A DNA stretch of 64,000 nt from Pseudofrankia coriaricola (lineage in GTDB: Bacteria; Actinomycetota; Actinomycetes; Frankiales; Frankiaceae). The notes under the pieces were generated by a model, which worked only from the letters and a program-made list of their open reading frames with translations, searched no databases and was not told the DNA's origin. Shown here piece after piece: positions 1 to 9,267 of the stretch (position 1 is the stretch's first letter; each line of letters opens with the position of its first letter). The stretch covers positions 1 to 64,000 of the forward strand of contig NZ_MBLO01000261.1 of assembly GCF_001854805.1 (NCBI RefSeq). The letters run 5' to 3'. Both the position numbers and the translations under genes were made by a program.

Positions 1-105
1 TCGCACCTCCGGAGGCCCCTGTCACCGGAAGCACTAGAGGGCCAAAGGAGGTGCGAAAATGCTCTTCGTTCGCACCTCCGGAGGCCCCTGTCACCAGGAG
101 CACTA
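1..105. repeat. pair of 36-bp direct repeats 33 bp apart (possible CRISPR array end)
   Basis: Positions 1-36 and 70-105 are near-identical (34 of 36 bases); both begin TCGCACCTCCGGAGG and end GCACTA, with the two differences near the 3' end (positions 26 and 28 of the unit). The 36+33 spacing equals a typical CRISPR repeat-spacer unit, and divergence of the last repeat is common at an array end. The intervening 33 bases contain the reverse complement of the repeat start (47-57 pairs with 69-79), which is unusual for a spacer. No cas genes are visible; any array would extend leftward out of the window. It could equally be a short intergenic repeat upstream of the next gene. Confidence 0.5.
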
Positions 106-134
106 ATGGGTCGGGCGGGCGTGGGAGGCGGGCA

Positions 135-992
135 ATGACCATGGCGGTGCTCGAGCCGGGCGCCCGCCCGGAGCTGGTGGCCGACGGGTTCGTCTTCGCC
201 GAGGGGCCGCGCTGGCGGGACGGGAAGCTCTGGTTCTCGGACATGCATGGCGAGGCGGTGTACACCACGACGATGACCGGCGAGACCACCCGGGTGCTGG
301 AGATGCCAGGCAAGAAGCCGTCCGGCCTCGGCTTCCTGCCGGATGGCTCGCTTCTGATCGTCTCGATGGCGGACCGCGAACTGCTCCGGCTCTCCCCGGA
401 CCGCACGTGCTCCGTGTACGCCCGGCTTGGCCACCTCGTTGACGACGAGCTCAACGACATGGTCGTCGCCGCCGACGGGACGGCCTTCGTGGGCAGCTAC
501 ACGCTCGCGCCGGACGCCGGGCTGCTCCTGCGCGTCGCCCCGGACGGCCAGGTCTCGGTGGCCGCGGAGAAGATGAACTTTCCCAACGGCACCGTGATAT
601 CGCCGGATGGCCAGACGCTTACGGTCGCCGAGTCCAAGGCCAGGCGACTCACGGCCTTCGACCTGGACGCCGACCTTGGCCTTGGCGGCCGGCGAGTCGT
701 CGCCGCGACTCCTGACGCGGCCGCGGACGGGATCGCCCTGGACGCGCTGGGAGGAATCTGGGCCGCCTTTCCGCTGGCCCACGAGTTCCGGCGGATAGTG
801 CCGGGCGGCGAGGTCACGGACCGCATTCCCCTGGGGGACCGGATGGCCATCGCCTGCGCGCTGGGCGGACCGGACCGCCGGACGCTTTTTCTCCTGTCCG
901 CCGTCGACTGGAACTCCGCGGCCCTGGGCGGCGCGCGAACGTCCACTGTCACCATGGTGCGGGTCCGTGTGCCGGGCGACGGTCTGCCCTGA
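135..992 (+). CDS. SMP-30/gluconolactonase family protein
   Basis: A 285-residue six-bladed beta-propeller hydrolase of the SMP-30/gluconolaconase/LRE family, which open sugar lactones or related esters with a bound divalent metal. Visible marks are the opening FAEGPRW segment (metal-binding Glu), repeated PDG turns, the FPNG segment near residue 150 and the ADGIALDALGGIW strand typical of the last blades. The ATG at 135 is chosen because GGGAGG lies about 8 bases upstream; an in-frame GTG at 51 would place the N-terminus inside the direct repeats. No signal peptide is seen, so it is probably cytoplasmic. The substrate cannot be told from sequence. Confidence 0.8.
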   Translation: MTMAVLEPGARPELVADGFVFAEGPRWRDGKLWFSDMHGEAVYTTTMTGETTRVLEMPGKKPSGLGFLPDGSLLIVSMADRELLRLSPDRTCSVYARLGHLVDDELNDMVVAADGTAFVGSYTLAPDAGLLLRVAPDGQVSVAAEKMNFPNGTVISPDGQTLTVAESKARRLTAFDLDADLGLGGRRVVAATPDAAADGIALDALGGIWAAFPLAHEFRRIVPGGEVTDRIPLGDRMAIACALGGPDRRTLFLLSAVDWNSAALGGARTSTVTMVRVRVPGDGLP

Positions 993-1574
993 CCTTCCGA
1001 CCCCCCTGACCTTCCCCGTCCTGGTCTTCCACCCGCTCGACCTTCCAGCTGCCTTGGTCTTCGACAACCGCTCTGGCCATTCAGTCACGCGAGGCTCGTC
1101 CAGCGGGGGGCGTGGGACGACGATCATGATCATCTGTAGTCAAAATAGTAAAGGTGTCCACGTCGCGATCCCGACGGTCTGACACGGGCGGCGTCGTCGG
1201 CTCCCGGCGCCAGGTCGGTTCGGGCCGTTCAGTCGAGCGGCCCGATGGGTAGTCCGTCGTGTCCAGGGCCCCGTATACCTGGCGCGGCCGGGGCGTGAGC
1301 GTTCCTCCCGCGCATACGGGCTCGCGCTGGCGAGGCCGCCGCCCGGCGCACCGGACTGGAGCCGAGTCTGTCGGCACCGTGCCAGACGTCACCGTGACCG
1401 GGAAAGATGGCCAGACGGTGGGCTGGGCCGGCTCTGCCCATACGCGCCACGACGCGGGCGCGTATGGGCGGGACGCCGACATCCCACCGCCAGCAAAGGC
1501 ATAGCGGCCAGCGCTCTTCCTATATCGGCGATACTGACGGCTCAGACCAACGCGGTGTCTCGGGGGCTGGGCGA
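993..1574. other. intergenic region, 582 bp
   Basis: No convincing gene. It begins with several degenerate GACCTTCC/GGTCTTCC units (about 990-1065), then an AT-richer patch with the palindrome GATCATGATC (1122-1131) followed by TAGTCAAAATAGTAAAGG (1137-1154), a plausible promoter zone, and a strong hairpin at 1436-1469. Short open frames here are out of frame with each other and lack start signals. Confidence 0.5.
1436..1469. promoter_or_regulatory. 13-bp perfect inverted repeat upstream of the kinase gene
   Basis: GCCCATACGCGCC (1436-1448) pairs perfectly with 1457-1469 across an 8-base loop. It lies 105 bases before the kinase start and has no T-run after it, so it is more likely a leader hairpin or protein-binding site than a simple terminator of the upstream gene. 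Confidence 0.55.
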
Positions 1575-4500
1575 GTGTCGATATACAGGGCTGCGGTCCA
1601 AGAGGCGCTGCCTGACTACGAGGTGGGCGACACACTCGGCCAGGGTGGGTTCGGACTGGTCTTCGACGGGCGTCATCGGGCCATGGGACGCCGCGTCGCG
1701 ATCAAGGTGCTGACACAGCCGGGCCAGCAGGACCGGTTCCTGCGTGAGGCGCGGGTGCTCGCCGACCTTGACCACCCGCACGTCGCCCGGGTCTTCGACT
1801 ATCGCGAGAGCCCGGAGCAGCAGCTCCGTGTTCTGATCATGGAGCATCTGTCCGGAGGCACCCTGAAGGACCGGCAGCGGACGAACAGGCTGGCTCTGGA
1901 GGAGTCCTGCGTGGTGGGGATCGCCATTGCCGAGGCGCTCGAGTACGCGCACACCGCTGGCGTGCTGCATCGGGACATCAAGCCGGACAACATCCTGTTC
2001 GCCCGCGACGGGACGCCGAAAGTCGCCGACTTCGGCATCGCGAAGATCCTCCAGGAGGGCAAGGGAAGCTACGTGATCGGTAGCCCGGGCCACATGGCGC
2101 CCGAGCAGTTGGGCCCGGGTGAGCTCGGCCCGGCCACCGACGTCTACGCCCTTGGTGTGGTGCTCTATCGGCTGTTGTCCGGCCGGCCGCCATTCGACCC
2201 CGCCCTGACCCTGTTCGAGCTGTGGCAGACCCAGGTGAGCACCCGCCCGCCCGAGCCAGTCGCGCCCGAACCCATCGCCAAGGTGGTGATGAAGGCGCTC
2301 GAAGCCGACGTCGTGCGGCGTCACGGGACGGCCCGTGAATTCGCGCTCGACCTGGCGCGGGCGGGCGCTGGCGCCTTCAGACCGGGCTGGCTGACCCGGC
2401 CCGGAATACTCCTGTGGGCGAGCGATGACATCCGCACGGCCGCCCAGCCGGCTCCCGTCCTGCCGGCTCCGGCTCAGCCGGAGCTCGTCCCCGCGTCGGC
2501 TCACAAGCCCCGACAGGTCCCACCCCCCGCGCCGAAGCCGAAGGGCGAGAGCCCCCGGGACGGCGACACCCCCGTCAGCACACGGCCGCATCCCGTCTCA
2601 CGACCGAGTGACCCGCCGCGCGGACAGGCGAACGAGGGTCTGTTGGGCAGGGACCTGACCGACGCGGACCTGTCGGGTCGGAATCTGACCAATGCGGACC
2701 TGTCGGGTCGTGACCTGGCCGGCATCCGCCTGACCGGCACCACGCTCGCCGGTGCCGTGCTGCGCGATACCGTTTTGACCGGCGCCCTGCTCGACCACGT
2801 CTCGCTCGTCGGCGCGGACCTGACCGGGGCCGACCTGAGCGCCGCGCGGCTCGTCCACACCGACCTGGCCGGGGCAGTGCTGGACAGCGTCCGTTGGACG
2901 CGGGCGGCGCTGCTGTCCTGCGCCGTCGACCCCGCTGCCCTGATGGGTGACGAACTGGCGTCGGCCGCGGTCACCGGCCGCGATCCGGCGACGCTCATCA
3001 TCCCGCCCCCGCCCGCGTCGCTGCGCTCGATCGCTGTAGATCCGTGGGGTGGCCTCCTCATGTCCGCGGGCCAGGACGGCGCGCTGCGGCTGTGGGAGGC
3101 ATCCAGCGGGCGGCTGATCCGTGTTCTCACCGGTCATGTCGGTGCCGTCAACGCGGCGGCGTTCTCACCCCGCGGCGCTCGGGCGGCCTCCGCGGGTGCC
3201 GACCACACGGTGCGGCTGTGGGAGACGTCCACAGGACGCGAGATCGGCCTACTCACCGGGCACCACCTGCGCAGCGGTACCCCGAGCCCCGTGAACGCGG
3301 TGGCGTTCTCCCCGGACGGCATCCTGATCGCCTCGGGTGGCGACGACGGCGCGGTTCGGCTGTGGGAGACGTCCACTGGACGCCAGATCGGCCCGCTCAC
3401 CGGTCACACCGGTGCGGTGAACGCGGTGGCGTTCTCACCGGATGGGCGTCTGGTCGCCTCGGGCGGCGACGACCAGACGGTGCGGCTGTGGGAAACGGGC
3501 AGCGGGACTCTGCTTTACCAGCTTACGGGCCATACAGGCGCGGTGAACGCGGCGGTGTTCTCCTCAGATAACCGTCTGGTCGCCTCGTGCGGCGAGGACA
3601 AGGCGGTGCGGCTCTGGTATGCCGCCAACGGGCGGCCGTACCACCTGCTCACCGGTCATTCCGGTGCGGTGAACGCGGTGGCGTTCTCGCCGGATGGCCA
3701 CCTCATCGCCTCCGCCGCGACCGACAAGATCGTGCAGCTGTGGGACACCGCGAGCGGGCGGCCGCTTTACCAGCTCACGGGCCATACAGGCGCGGTCAAC
3801 GCGGTGGGGTTCTCCGTCGATGGCCGACTGATCGCGTCCGGTGGCGACGACGCCGTTCTCCGGCGATGGGAGACAGCGAGCGGGCGGCCACTCTCGTACA
3901 CAACGAGCCTCGCCACGGCGGTGTCGACGGTCGTGTTCTCCGCGAACCGTGCGCTGCTCGCCTCTGCCGGTGACGACAACGCGGTCCGGCTGTGGGAGCG
4001 GTCCACAGGGCGCCAGCTGCACCTGCTCACCGGTCACTCTGACGTGGTGAACGCGGTGGCGTTCTCCCCGGATGGCCGCCTCCTGGCCTCCGGCGGTGAC
4101 GATCACGCCGTGCGGCTGTGGGAGACCTCCGGCGGACGCGCGCTGCGCCAGCTCGGCGGGGACTGCGGCCGGGTGCGCGCGCTGGAGTTCTCAGCGGATG
4201 CCGCCCTGCTGGCCTGCGCCGGTGACGACAAGAAGGTGCGGCTGTATGACACCGCTGGCGGGCAGGCGCCGCGCCAGCTCACCGGCCACAAGGACCGGGT
4301 GAACGCCGTGGCGTTCTCACCGGACGGCAGCCTGCTCGTTTCTGGCGGAGAGGACAGGACGGTGCGGCTGTGGGAAACGGCCAGTGGCCGCCAGCTACGT
4401 CGCCTCGCGGGTCACGAGGGCACGGTATTGGGACTCGCGTTCTCCCCGACCGAGCATCTGCTTGCCTCGGGGGGCGGCGAGGGCATGGTGCGGCTGTGGG

Positions 4501-4967
4501 AGCCCGTCGTCGCGTCCCAGGGTGTCCCGCTCGCCGGCCACGTCGGACCGGTGAACGCGGTCGCGTTCTCCCCGGATGGCCGCCTGGTCGCCTCCGCCGG
4601 GGAGGACGGCACGGTGCGGCTGTGGGACGTGGCTGGCGGGCGCCAACTGAGCCAGCTCACCGGTCCGGCGGGACCGGTGAACGCGGTGGTGTTCTCGCCG
4701 GAGGGCCGGCTGGTGGCCGCGGCGGGCGCCGACGGGACGGTGCGGTTGTGGCGGACGGATGGGGGGCGCCCATACGCGATCCTGATGGGGCTTGGTGACG
4801 GGTGGGCGGTCCTGCTGCCCGGCGGCTCCTACAAGATCGCTGGCGATGGCGCCGGCGACGCGTTCTGGTGGGCCGTGAACGCCGTCCGGTTCGATGCCGG
4901 TGTGCTTGACGAGCACTTTCGCTCGGTCCGAAGGCTGTCCGATGACCGCGCGCTGCCTCAGGTCTGA
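1575..4967 (+). CDS. serine/threonine protein kinase with pentapeptide and WD40 repeats
   Basis: A 1130-residue soluble signalling protein. Residues about 14-270 form a canonical Hanks-type kinase: glycine loop LGQGGFG, VAIK lysine, HRDIKPDN catalytic loop, DFG and an intact MAPEQ segment. A Pro/Lys-rich linker follows, then about 17 pentapeptide repeats (A[DN]LSG type, residues 355-440), then fourteen WD40 blades (about 478-1072; typical unit AVNAVAFSPDGRLVASGGDD), enough for two seven-bladed propellers. No membrane segment is present. Start: GTG at 1575, 13 codons before the kinase fold; the Shine-Dalgarno is weak, so upstream starts cannot be excluded. Domain order suggests that phosphotransfer is controlled by, or targeted through, a large protein-binding scaffold; partners are unknown. 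Confidence 0.9.
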   Translation: MSIYRAAVQEALPDYEVGDTLGQGGFGLVFDGRHRAMGRRVAIKVLTQPGQQDRFLREARVLADLDHPHVARVFDYRESPEQQLRVLIMEHLSGGTLKDRQRTNRLALEESCVVGIAIAEALEYAHTAGVLHRDIKPDNILFARDGTPKVADFGIAKILQEGKGSYVIGSPGHMAPEQLGPGELGPATDVYALGVVLYRLLSGRPPFDPALTLFELWQTQVSTRPPEPVAPEPIAKVVMKALEADVVRRHGTAREFALDLARAGAGAFRPGWLTRPGILLWASDDIRTAAQPAPVLPAPAQPELVPASAHKPRQVPPPAPKPKGESPRDGDTPVSTRPHPVSRPSDPPRGQANEGLLGRDLTDADLSGRNLTNADLSGRDLAGIRLTGTTLAGAVLRDTVLTGALLDHVSLVGADLTGADLSAARLVHTDLAGAVLDSVRWTRAALLSCAVDPAALMGDELASAAVTGRDPATLIIPPPPASLRSIAVDPWGGLLMSAGQDGALRLWEASSGRLIRVLTGHVGAVNAAAFSPRGARAASAGADHTVRLWETSTGREIGLLTGHHLRSGTPSPVNAVAFSPDGILIASGGDDGAVRLWETSTGRQIGPLTGHTGAVNAVAFSPDGRLVASGGDDQTVRLWETGSGTLLYQLTGHTGAVNAAVFSSDNRLVASCGEDKAVRLWYAANGRPYHLLTGHSGAVNAVAFSPDGHLIASAATDKIVQLWDTASGRPLYQLTGHTGAVNAVGFSVDGRLIASGGDDAVLRRWETASGRPLSYTTSLATAVSTVVFSANRALLASAGDDNAVRLWERSTGRQLHLLTGHSDVVNAVAFSPDGRLLASGGDDHAVRLWETSGGRALRQLGGDCGRVRALEFSADAALLACAGDDKKVRLYDTAGGQAPRQLTGHKDRVNAVAFSPDGSLLVSGGEDRTVRLWETASGRQLRRLAGHEGTVLGLAFSPTEHLLASGGGEGMVRLWEPVVASQGVPLAGHVGPVNAVAFSPDGRLVASAGEDGTVRLWDVAGGRQLSQLTGPAGPVNAVVFSPEGRLVAAAGADGTVRLWRTDGGRPYAILMGLGDGWAVLLPGGSYKIAGDGAGDAFWWAVNAVRFDAGVLDEHFRSVRRLSDDRALPQV

Positions 4968-5068
4968 GACGCGGGCCGTTTCTCGGCGTACCACTGACGG
5001 CGACCCCGGCCAAGGAAGCCGCCGCCACAGACGTGGCCGATTTCCGACGAAGACCGCCGAGAGACCGG

Positions 5069-6283
5069 TCAGCTGGTCGCCGGGGTGGGCGCGGTGGCGG
5101 CGGCGTGGTCCTGGACCGCCTTGCCGATGGCGGCCGCGGTCTGGTCGCGCCACGTCTTTGACTTGCCGAACTGCCAGTTCTCGGAGGCGAGCGGGGCCGC
5201 GGAGGCGCCGGTGAAGTGCGGGACGACCTCCCGGGCGAACAGGTCGTAGCTGTGCCGGGTGGCCTCCGGGTCGGCGAGGTCGGCGGCGAGGAGCAGGTAG
5301 CCGCCGAAGCCGCCGGACTGCTGCCACAGCCGCTCGATCTGCGCGATCGCCATGTCCGGGGTGCCGCAGATGAACGAGCCGGTCGCGTTGCCGTGCTCGA
5401 TGCGCTCCGCCAGCGGGGTCGACGGGTCGAGTGGTATCGGAAGCACCTTTGACTGGTAGTTCTGCACGGCGGTCAGCCCGTAGGCGACGTCCTTCGCCGC
5501 CTGCTCGACGGTGTCGGCCAGGTGCATCTGGCCCATCAGCCGCCAGCCGCGCCGGTCCATCGTCTGCCCGTGCCGCGCGGCCATCTCGCCTGCGACCTCC
5601 CAGTGGGAGCCGAGAATGTCGAAGCCGCCGGCCTGGCTCGCGGCGATGGAGAGCATCCCGGCGCCGAACCGGCCGGCGGTGCGCGGGCCGGCGGGGGAGA
5701 AGGTGGCGGCCACGGCGATCTCCGGGCGCGGCCGGGTGTACGGGGCGAGCTGCAGCACCGCGTCCCGCAGGGTGAACCAGTCGGTCTGCCGGGTCACCGG
5801 CTCCTCGCCGGCGAGGAGCGCGACGACGGCCTCGAGGGACTCCTCCATCATCTCCCGCTGCCGGTTGGTGTCGATGCCGAGCATGTGGGCGTCGGAGGCG
5901 AGCTGGCCCGGGCCAACGCCAAGCATCACCCGGCCGCGCGTCAGGTGGTCGAGCAGGACGATCCGGTCGGCGACGTGCAGCGGATGGTGGTACGGCAGCG
6001 AGACGACGCCGGTGCCGAGCCGGATGCGGCGGGTCCTGGCGGCGGCGCTCGCGATGAACACCTCCGGCGACGAGATGATCTCCCATCCGCCGGAGTGGTG
6101 CTCGCCGATCCACGCCTCGTCGAAGCCGAGCCGGTCGAGATGCTCGATCAGGGCCAGATCCTGTTCGAGCAGCAGCGTCGGGTTGCGGCCGGCCTTGTGG
6201 AACGGCGCCAGGAAGATGCCGAACCGCAGCGGCCAGCGCGCCCCGGCCGCGACCTGGTTGGTGATCGTGTGGGACAGGGACAA
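5069..6283 (-). CDS. LLM class flavin-dependent oxidoreductase
   Basis: A 404-residue luciferase-like (bacterial luciferase/F420 or FMN) monooxygenase. The TIM-barrel N-terminus FGIFLAPFHKAGRNP, the WIGEHHSGGW segment, the RLGTGVVSLPYHHPL strand and GRVMLGVGPG are all family hallmarks, close to limonene-monooxygenase-like members. The start is TTG (6281-6283) with GGAGG six bases upstream. It is the last gene of a leftward unit crotonase-SDR-LLM, 64 bases after the SDR stop, which suggests oxidative degradation of a lipid-like or terpenoid compound. Substrate and whether the cofactor is FMN or F420 are not visible. Confidence 0.85.
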   Translation of the reverse strand: MSLSHTITNQVAAGARWPLRFGIFLAPFHKAGRNPTLLLEQDLALIEHLDRLGFDEAWIGEHHSGGWEIISSPEVFIASAAARTRRIRLGTGVVSLPYHHPLHVADRIVLLDHLTRGRVMLGVGPGQLASDAHMLGIDTNRQREMMEESLEAVVALLAGEEPVTRQTDWFTLRDAVLQLAPYTRPRPEIAVAATFSPAGPRTAGRFGAGMLSIAASQAGGFDILGSHWEVAGEMAARHGQTMDRRGWRLMGQMHLADTVEQAAKDVAYGLTAVQNYQSKVLPIPLDPSTPLAERIEHGNATGSFICGTPDMAIAQIERLWQQSGGFGGYLLLAADLADPEATRHSYDLFAREVVPHFTGASAAPLASENWQFGKSKTWRDQTAAAIGKAVQDHAAATAPTPATS

Positions 6284-6347
6284 GACGAGCCTCCGTCGAC
6301 GAGAAGCGAGGTGAGAGGTCAGGCGGCCGGCGGCCGGCGACCGATGG

Positions 6348-7427
6348 TCAGGGGGTGAAGGGGCCGCGGCCCATCTGGTCGCGGACGGTGACCACCGCCG
6401 GGTTTGTCAGCGCCCGGCGCTGCCAGTTCGCGCCGTCGACGACCAGCGTGTGCCCGGAGATGAACCGGGCATAGGGCGAAGCCAGGAACGTCGCCGCCCA
6501 GCCGAGCTCGCGCGGCCGGCCGACCCGCATCGCCGGCTGGGCGACGGCCTTGTCGTGGGTGCGGGCGAGGTTGGCCTGGATATCGGCCGTCATGTCCTCA
6601 TGCGGGAAGAGCCCGGGAACGAGCCCGTTCACCTGAATCCCGTACGGCCCCCACTCGACGGCGAGCGTCTCGACCATGTTCTTCACCCCGGCCTTGGCCG
6701 CGGCCGAGTGGGCGAAGCCGGGGCCGCCCGTCCAGGCGTAGGACGCGCCGACGTTGACGATGGAGCCGGTCCGACCGGCGGCCATCAACCGGCGGGCGAA
6801 CTCGCGGGCGCAGAAGAAGGTGCCGTTGAGGGTGATGTCGACGACCGTGCGCCAGGCGTTCGGCGACATGTCCTCGGCCGGGACGGGGAAGTTGGCGGCG
6901 GCGTTGTTGACGAGCACACCGGGCGGGCCGAACGCGGCCTCGGCCGCGTCGAACAGGTCCGCGACCTTCTCGGGGTCACGGATGTCGCAGCGGGCCGCGA
7001 GGACCGGGGCGCCGAGCTTCTCCATGGCCTCCCGGCCGGCGTCGAGATGCTCCTGCTTGCGGCTGCCGATGACGATAGAGGCGCCGAGGCGGGCGAACTC
7101 GGTGGCGATCGCCCGGCCGAGCCCGGTGCCGCCGCCCGTGACGACGACCGCGACGCCGTCGAAGGTGCCGGGCGGTAATGCGCTCTCACCGGCGCCGGGC
7201 GGCTCGGACAGCCCGATGACACCCTGAGCGTCGCCGGTCCGGCCTGCGGCGCCGTCGGCGCTGGCGCTGGCGCTGACCGAGGCGGTTCCGCCCGTCCCGC
7301 CGTTTGCTCCGTTCACCGTGTCCGTGGCGTCCGTGGCGTCCGTGGCGTCCGTGGCGTTCGCGTTGGCCGCCTTGGGCCCCTCGGCGCCGTCGGTCGGGTT
7401 CGTTCCCATGGGTCCGTTGCCGGTCAT
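6348..7427 (-). CDS. SDR family oxidoreductase, 2,4-dienoyl-CoA reductase-like
   Basis: A 359-residue short-chain dehydrogenase with a roughly 78-residue low-complexity N-terminal extension (Asp-Ala-Thr and Ser-Ala repeats coded by a 9-bp tandem repeat, 7320-7355). The Rossmann part starts with VVVTGGGTGLGRAIA (NADP-binding TGxxxGxG), has NNAA, and ends with a typical SGHTLVVDGANW. The usual YxxxK pair reads HSAAAK, so the Tyr is replaced by His while the Lys remains, as in 2,4-dienoyl-CoA reductase-type SDRs. It starts four bases after the crotonase stop with GGGGAG about eight bases upstream of ATG, so it is translationally linked to that gene. Probably reduces an unsaturated acyl-CoA. Confidence 0.85.
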   Translation of the reverse strand: MTGNGPMGTNPTDGAEGPKAANANATDATDATDATDTVNGANGGTGGTASVSASASADGAAGRTGDAQGVIGLSEPPGAGESALPPGTFDGVAVVVTGGGTGLGRAIATEFARLGASIVIGSRKQEHLDAGREAMEKLGAPVLAARCDIRDPEKVADLFDAAEAAFGPPGVLVNNAAANFPVPAEDMSPNAWRTVVDITLNGTFFCAREFARRLMAAGRTGSIVNVGASYAWTGGPGFAHSAAAKAGVKNMVETLAVEWGPYGIQVNGLVPGLFPHEDMTADIQANLARTHDKAVAQPAMRVGRPRELGWAATFLASPYARFISGHTLVVDGANWQRRALTNPAVVTVRDQMGRGPFTP

Positions 7428-7431
7428 GTAG

Positions 7432-8214
7432 TCAGCTCCCCGTGTATCGGGGCGGGCGCCCCTCGGCCCGTGCCGTCCGCATCTCCGCGATGTCGTCCGA
7501 CCTGCTGATGAAGGTCTGGAAAACGAGCTCGTCCGCCATCGACGAGCGCAGCGTCGGCTCCGAGAGGTGGCGGATCACGCGGCGCGCCATGTTCACCGAG
7601 ACCTTCGGCGCGGCGGCGATCTTCTCGGCCATCTCGCGCACCGTGCTGTCCAGCTCGTCGGCCGGCACGACCCGGGAGACGACACCGTGCGCCAGCGCCT
7701 CGTCGGCCCCCATCGCCCTGCCGGTGAGCACCAGGTCACTCACCACGCCGTGGCCACAGATCTGGTACAGCCGGCCGATGCCACCGGTGTCCGGGATGAC
7801 GCCGTAGCCAAGCTCCGGCAGCATCATCCGGGCGCCCTGGGCGGCCACCCGGATGTCACCGATCAGCGCCCGTTGAAACGACGCTCCAATCGACCAGCCC
7901 TTCATCGCGACCAGGATCGGGGCCTCGATGTCGAGGATCCGCAGGATGCCGCGGTGACCGCGTTTCATCAGCTCGTGGTGACTGAGTTCGACGGCTCCGC
8001 CGCCGATCGCGGCGACGTCGCGACCGGAGGAGAACGACTTCCCCTCCGCTCGCCAGATCACCGCCCGTAGGTCGCGTCGCTCCGCCAGCTCGTCGAGGAT
8101 CTCGAAAAGAGCGAGGTCCATCGCGTCGTCGAAGGCGTTGTGCTTGTCCGGGTTGTTGTTCGTGATCGTGGCGATCGGCCCGTCGACCTCGAGCCGGACC
8201 CGTTCGTCAGCCAT
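7432..8214 (-). CDS. enoyl-CoA hydratase/isomerase family protein
   Basis: A 260-residue crotonase. The first oxyanion-hole region SFSSGRDVAAIGG and the second segment WSIGASFQRALIGD are present. One catalytic Glu is seen in LPELGYG, but the glutamate usually found at the start of the GxGxE helix is absent, so the chemistry may be isomerisation or hydrolysis rather than simple hydration. It is the first gene of the leftward operon with the SDR and the LLM oxidoreductase; a candidate operator (8376-8390) lies 162 bases upstream. Acts on acyl-CoA in the cytoplasm. Confidence 0.87.
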   Translation of the reverse strand: MADERVRLEVDGPIATITNNNPDKHNAFDDAMDLALFEILDELAERRDLRAVIWRAEGKSFSSGRDVAAIGGGAVELSHHELMKRGHRGILRILDIEAPILVAMKGWSIGASFQRALIGDIRVAAQGARMMLPELGYGVIPDTGGIGRLYQICGHGVVSDLVLTGRAMGADEALAHGVVSRVVPADELDSTVREMAEKIAAAPKVSVNMARRVIRHLSEPTLRSSMADELVFQTFISRSDDIAEMRTARAEGRPPRYTGS

Positions 8215-8590
8215 GTGCGCACGCCTTCCGCCTCACCAACGGCCGCGAGCCGACCCAGGACCGGCCCGGAGCTCCGACCCCGGAGCGGGCCGCGGCTCGC
8301 GGCCGCCAGGAGAGAAGCGTGGGCGGTCTCTCCTCGGTCAGGAGGGCCCTCCGGGGAGCCTGCGAGGCCCATGTTGTAACACGGTTCTACCTTCCTGGTG
8401 TCTTCGGCCGCAAGTGACGCGAGACGCCCGCCGGGCCCGGCTTCGCCGTGGTCGTCCCGCGGGCGGGGTAGCCCTGGCGAGGCGCCGGGTGCGGGATGGT
8501 CTTATGGGCGGCACACGGATTGGTGCGTGCGGCGAGATGGACGCCGCGCCCGAGGGCCGCCGGTCAGGGCGGCGGTGAGGCGGTCACGCG
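8215..8590. other. divergent intergenic region, 376 bp
   Basis: Lies between the leftward crotonase operon and the rightward TMEM175 gene. Contains GC-rich inverted stretches (for example AGGGCCCT at 8344-8351) and one AT-richer point at 8373-8390 with a candidate operator. No gene is seen. Confidence 0.5.
8376..8390. promoter_or_regulatory. candidate operator TGTAAC-N3-GTTCTA
   Basis: An imperfect palindrome TGTAAC ACG GTTCTA, 162 bases before the crotonase start. The same pattern, TGAAAC-N3-GTTCTA, occurs at 62368-62382 in front of the two-domain acyl-CoA dehydrogenase. Shared sites at two lipid-degradation loci suggest one TetR-like fatty-acid regulator; the regulator is not identified. 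Confidence 0.4.
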
Positions 8591-9205
<615 letters not shown>

Positions 9206-9267
9206 CCCGCGGCCGGCCCGGCGAAGCCCGCCGCTCGGTCAACGGCGGTCATGGGTGTGGTGAGCAG

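Noticed and set aside
4395-6113. Long minus-strand frame covering the 3' end of the WD40 kinase and the LLM gene
   Set aside because: It is the shadow of two real genes, with Arg/Pro/Ala-dominated composition and no domain.
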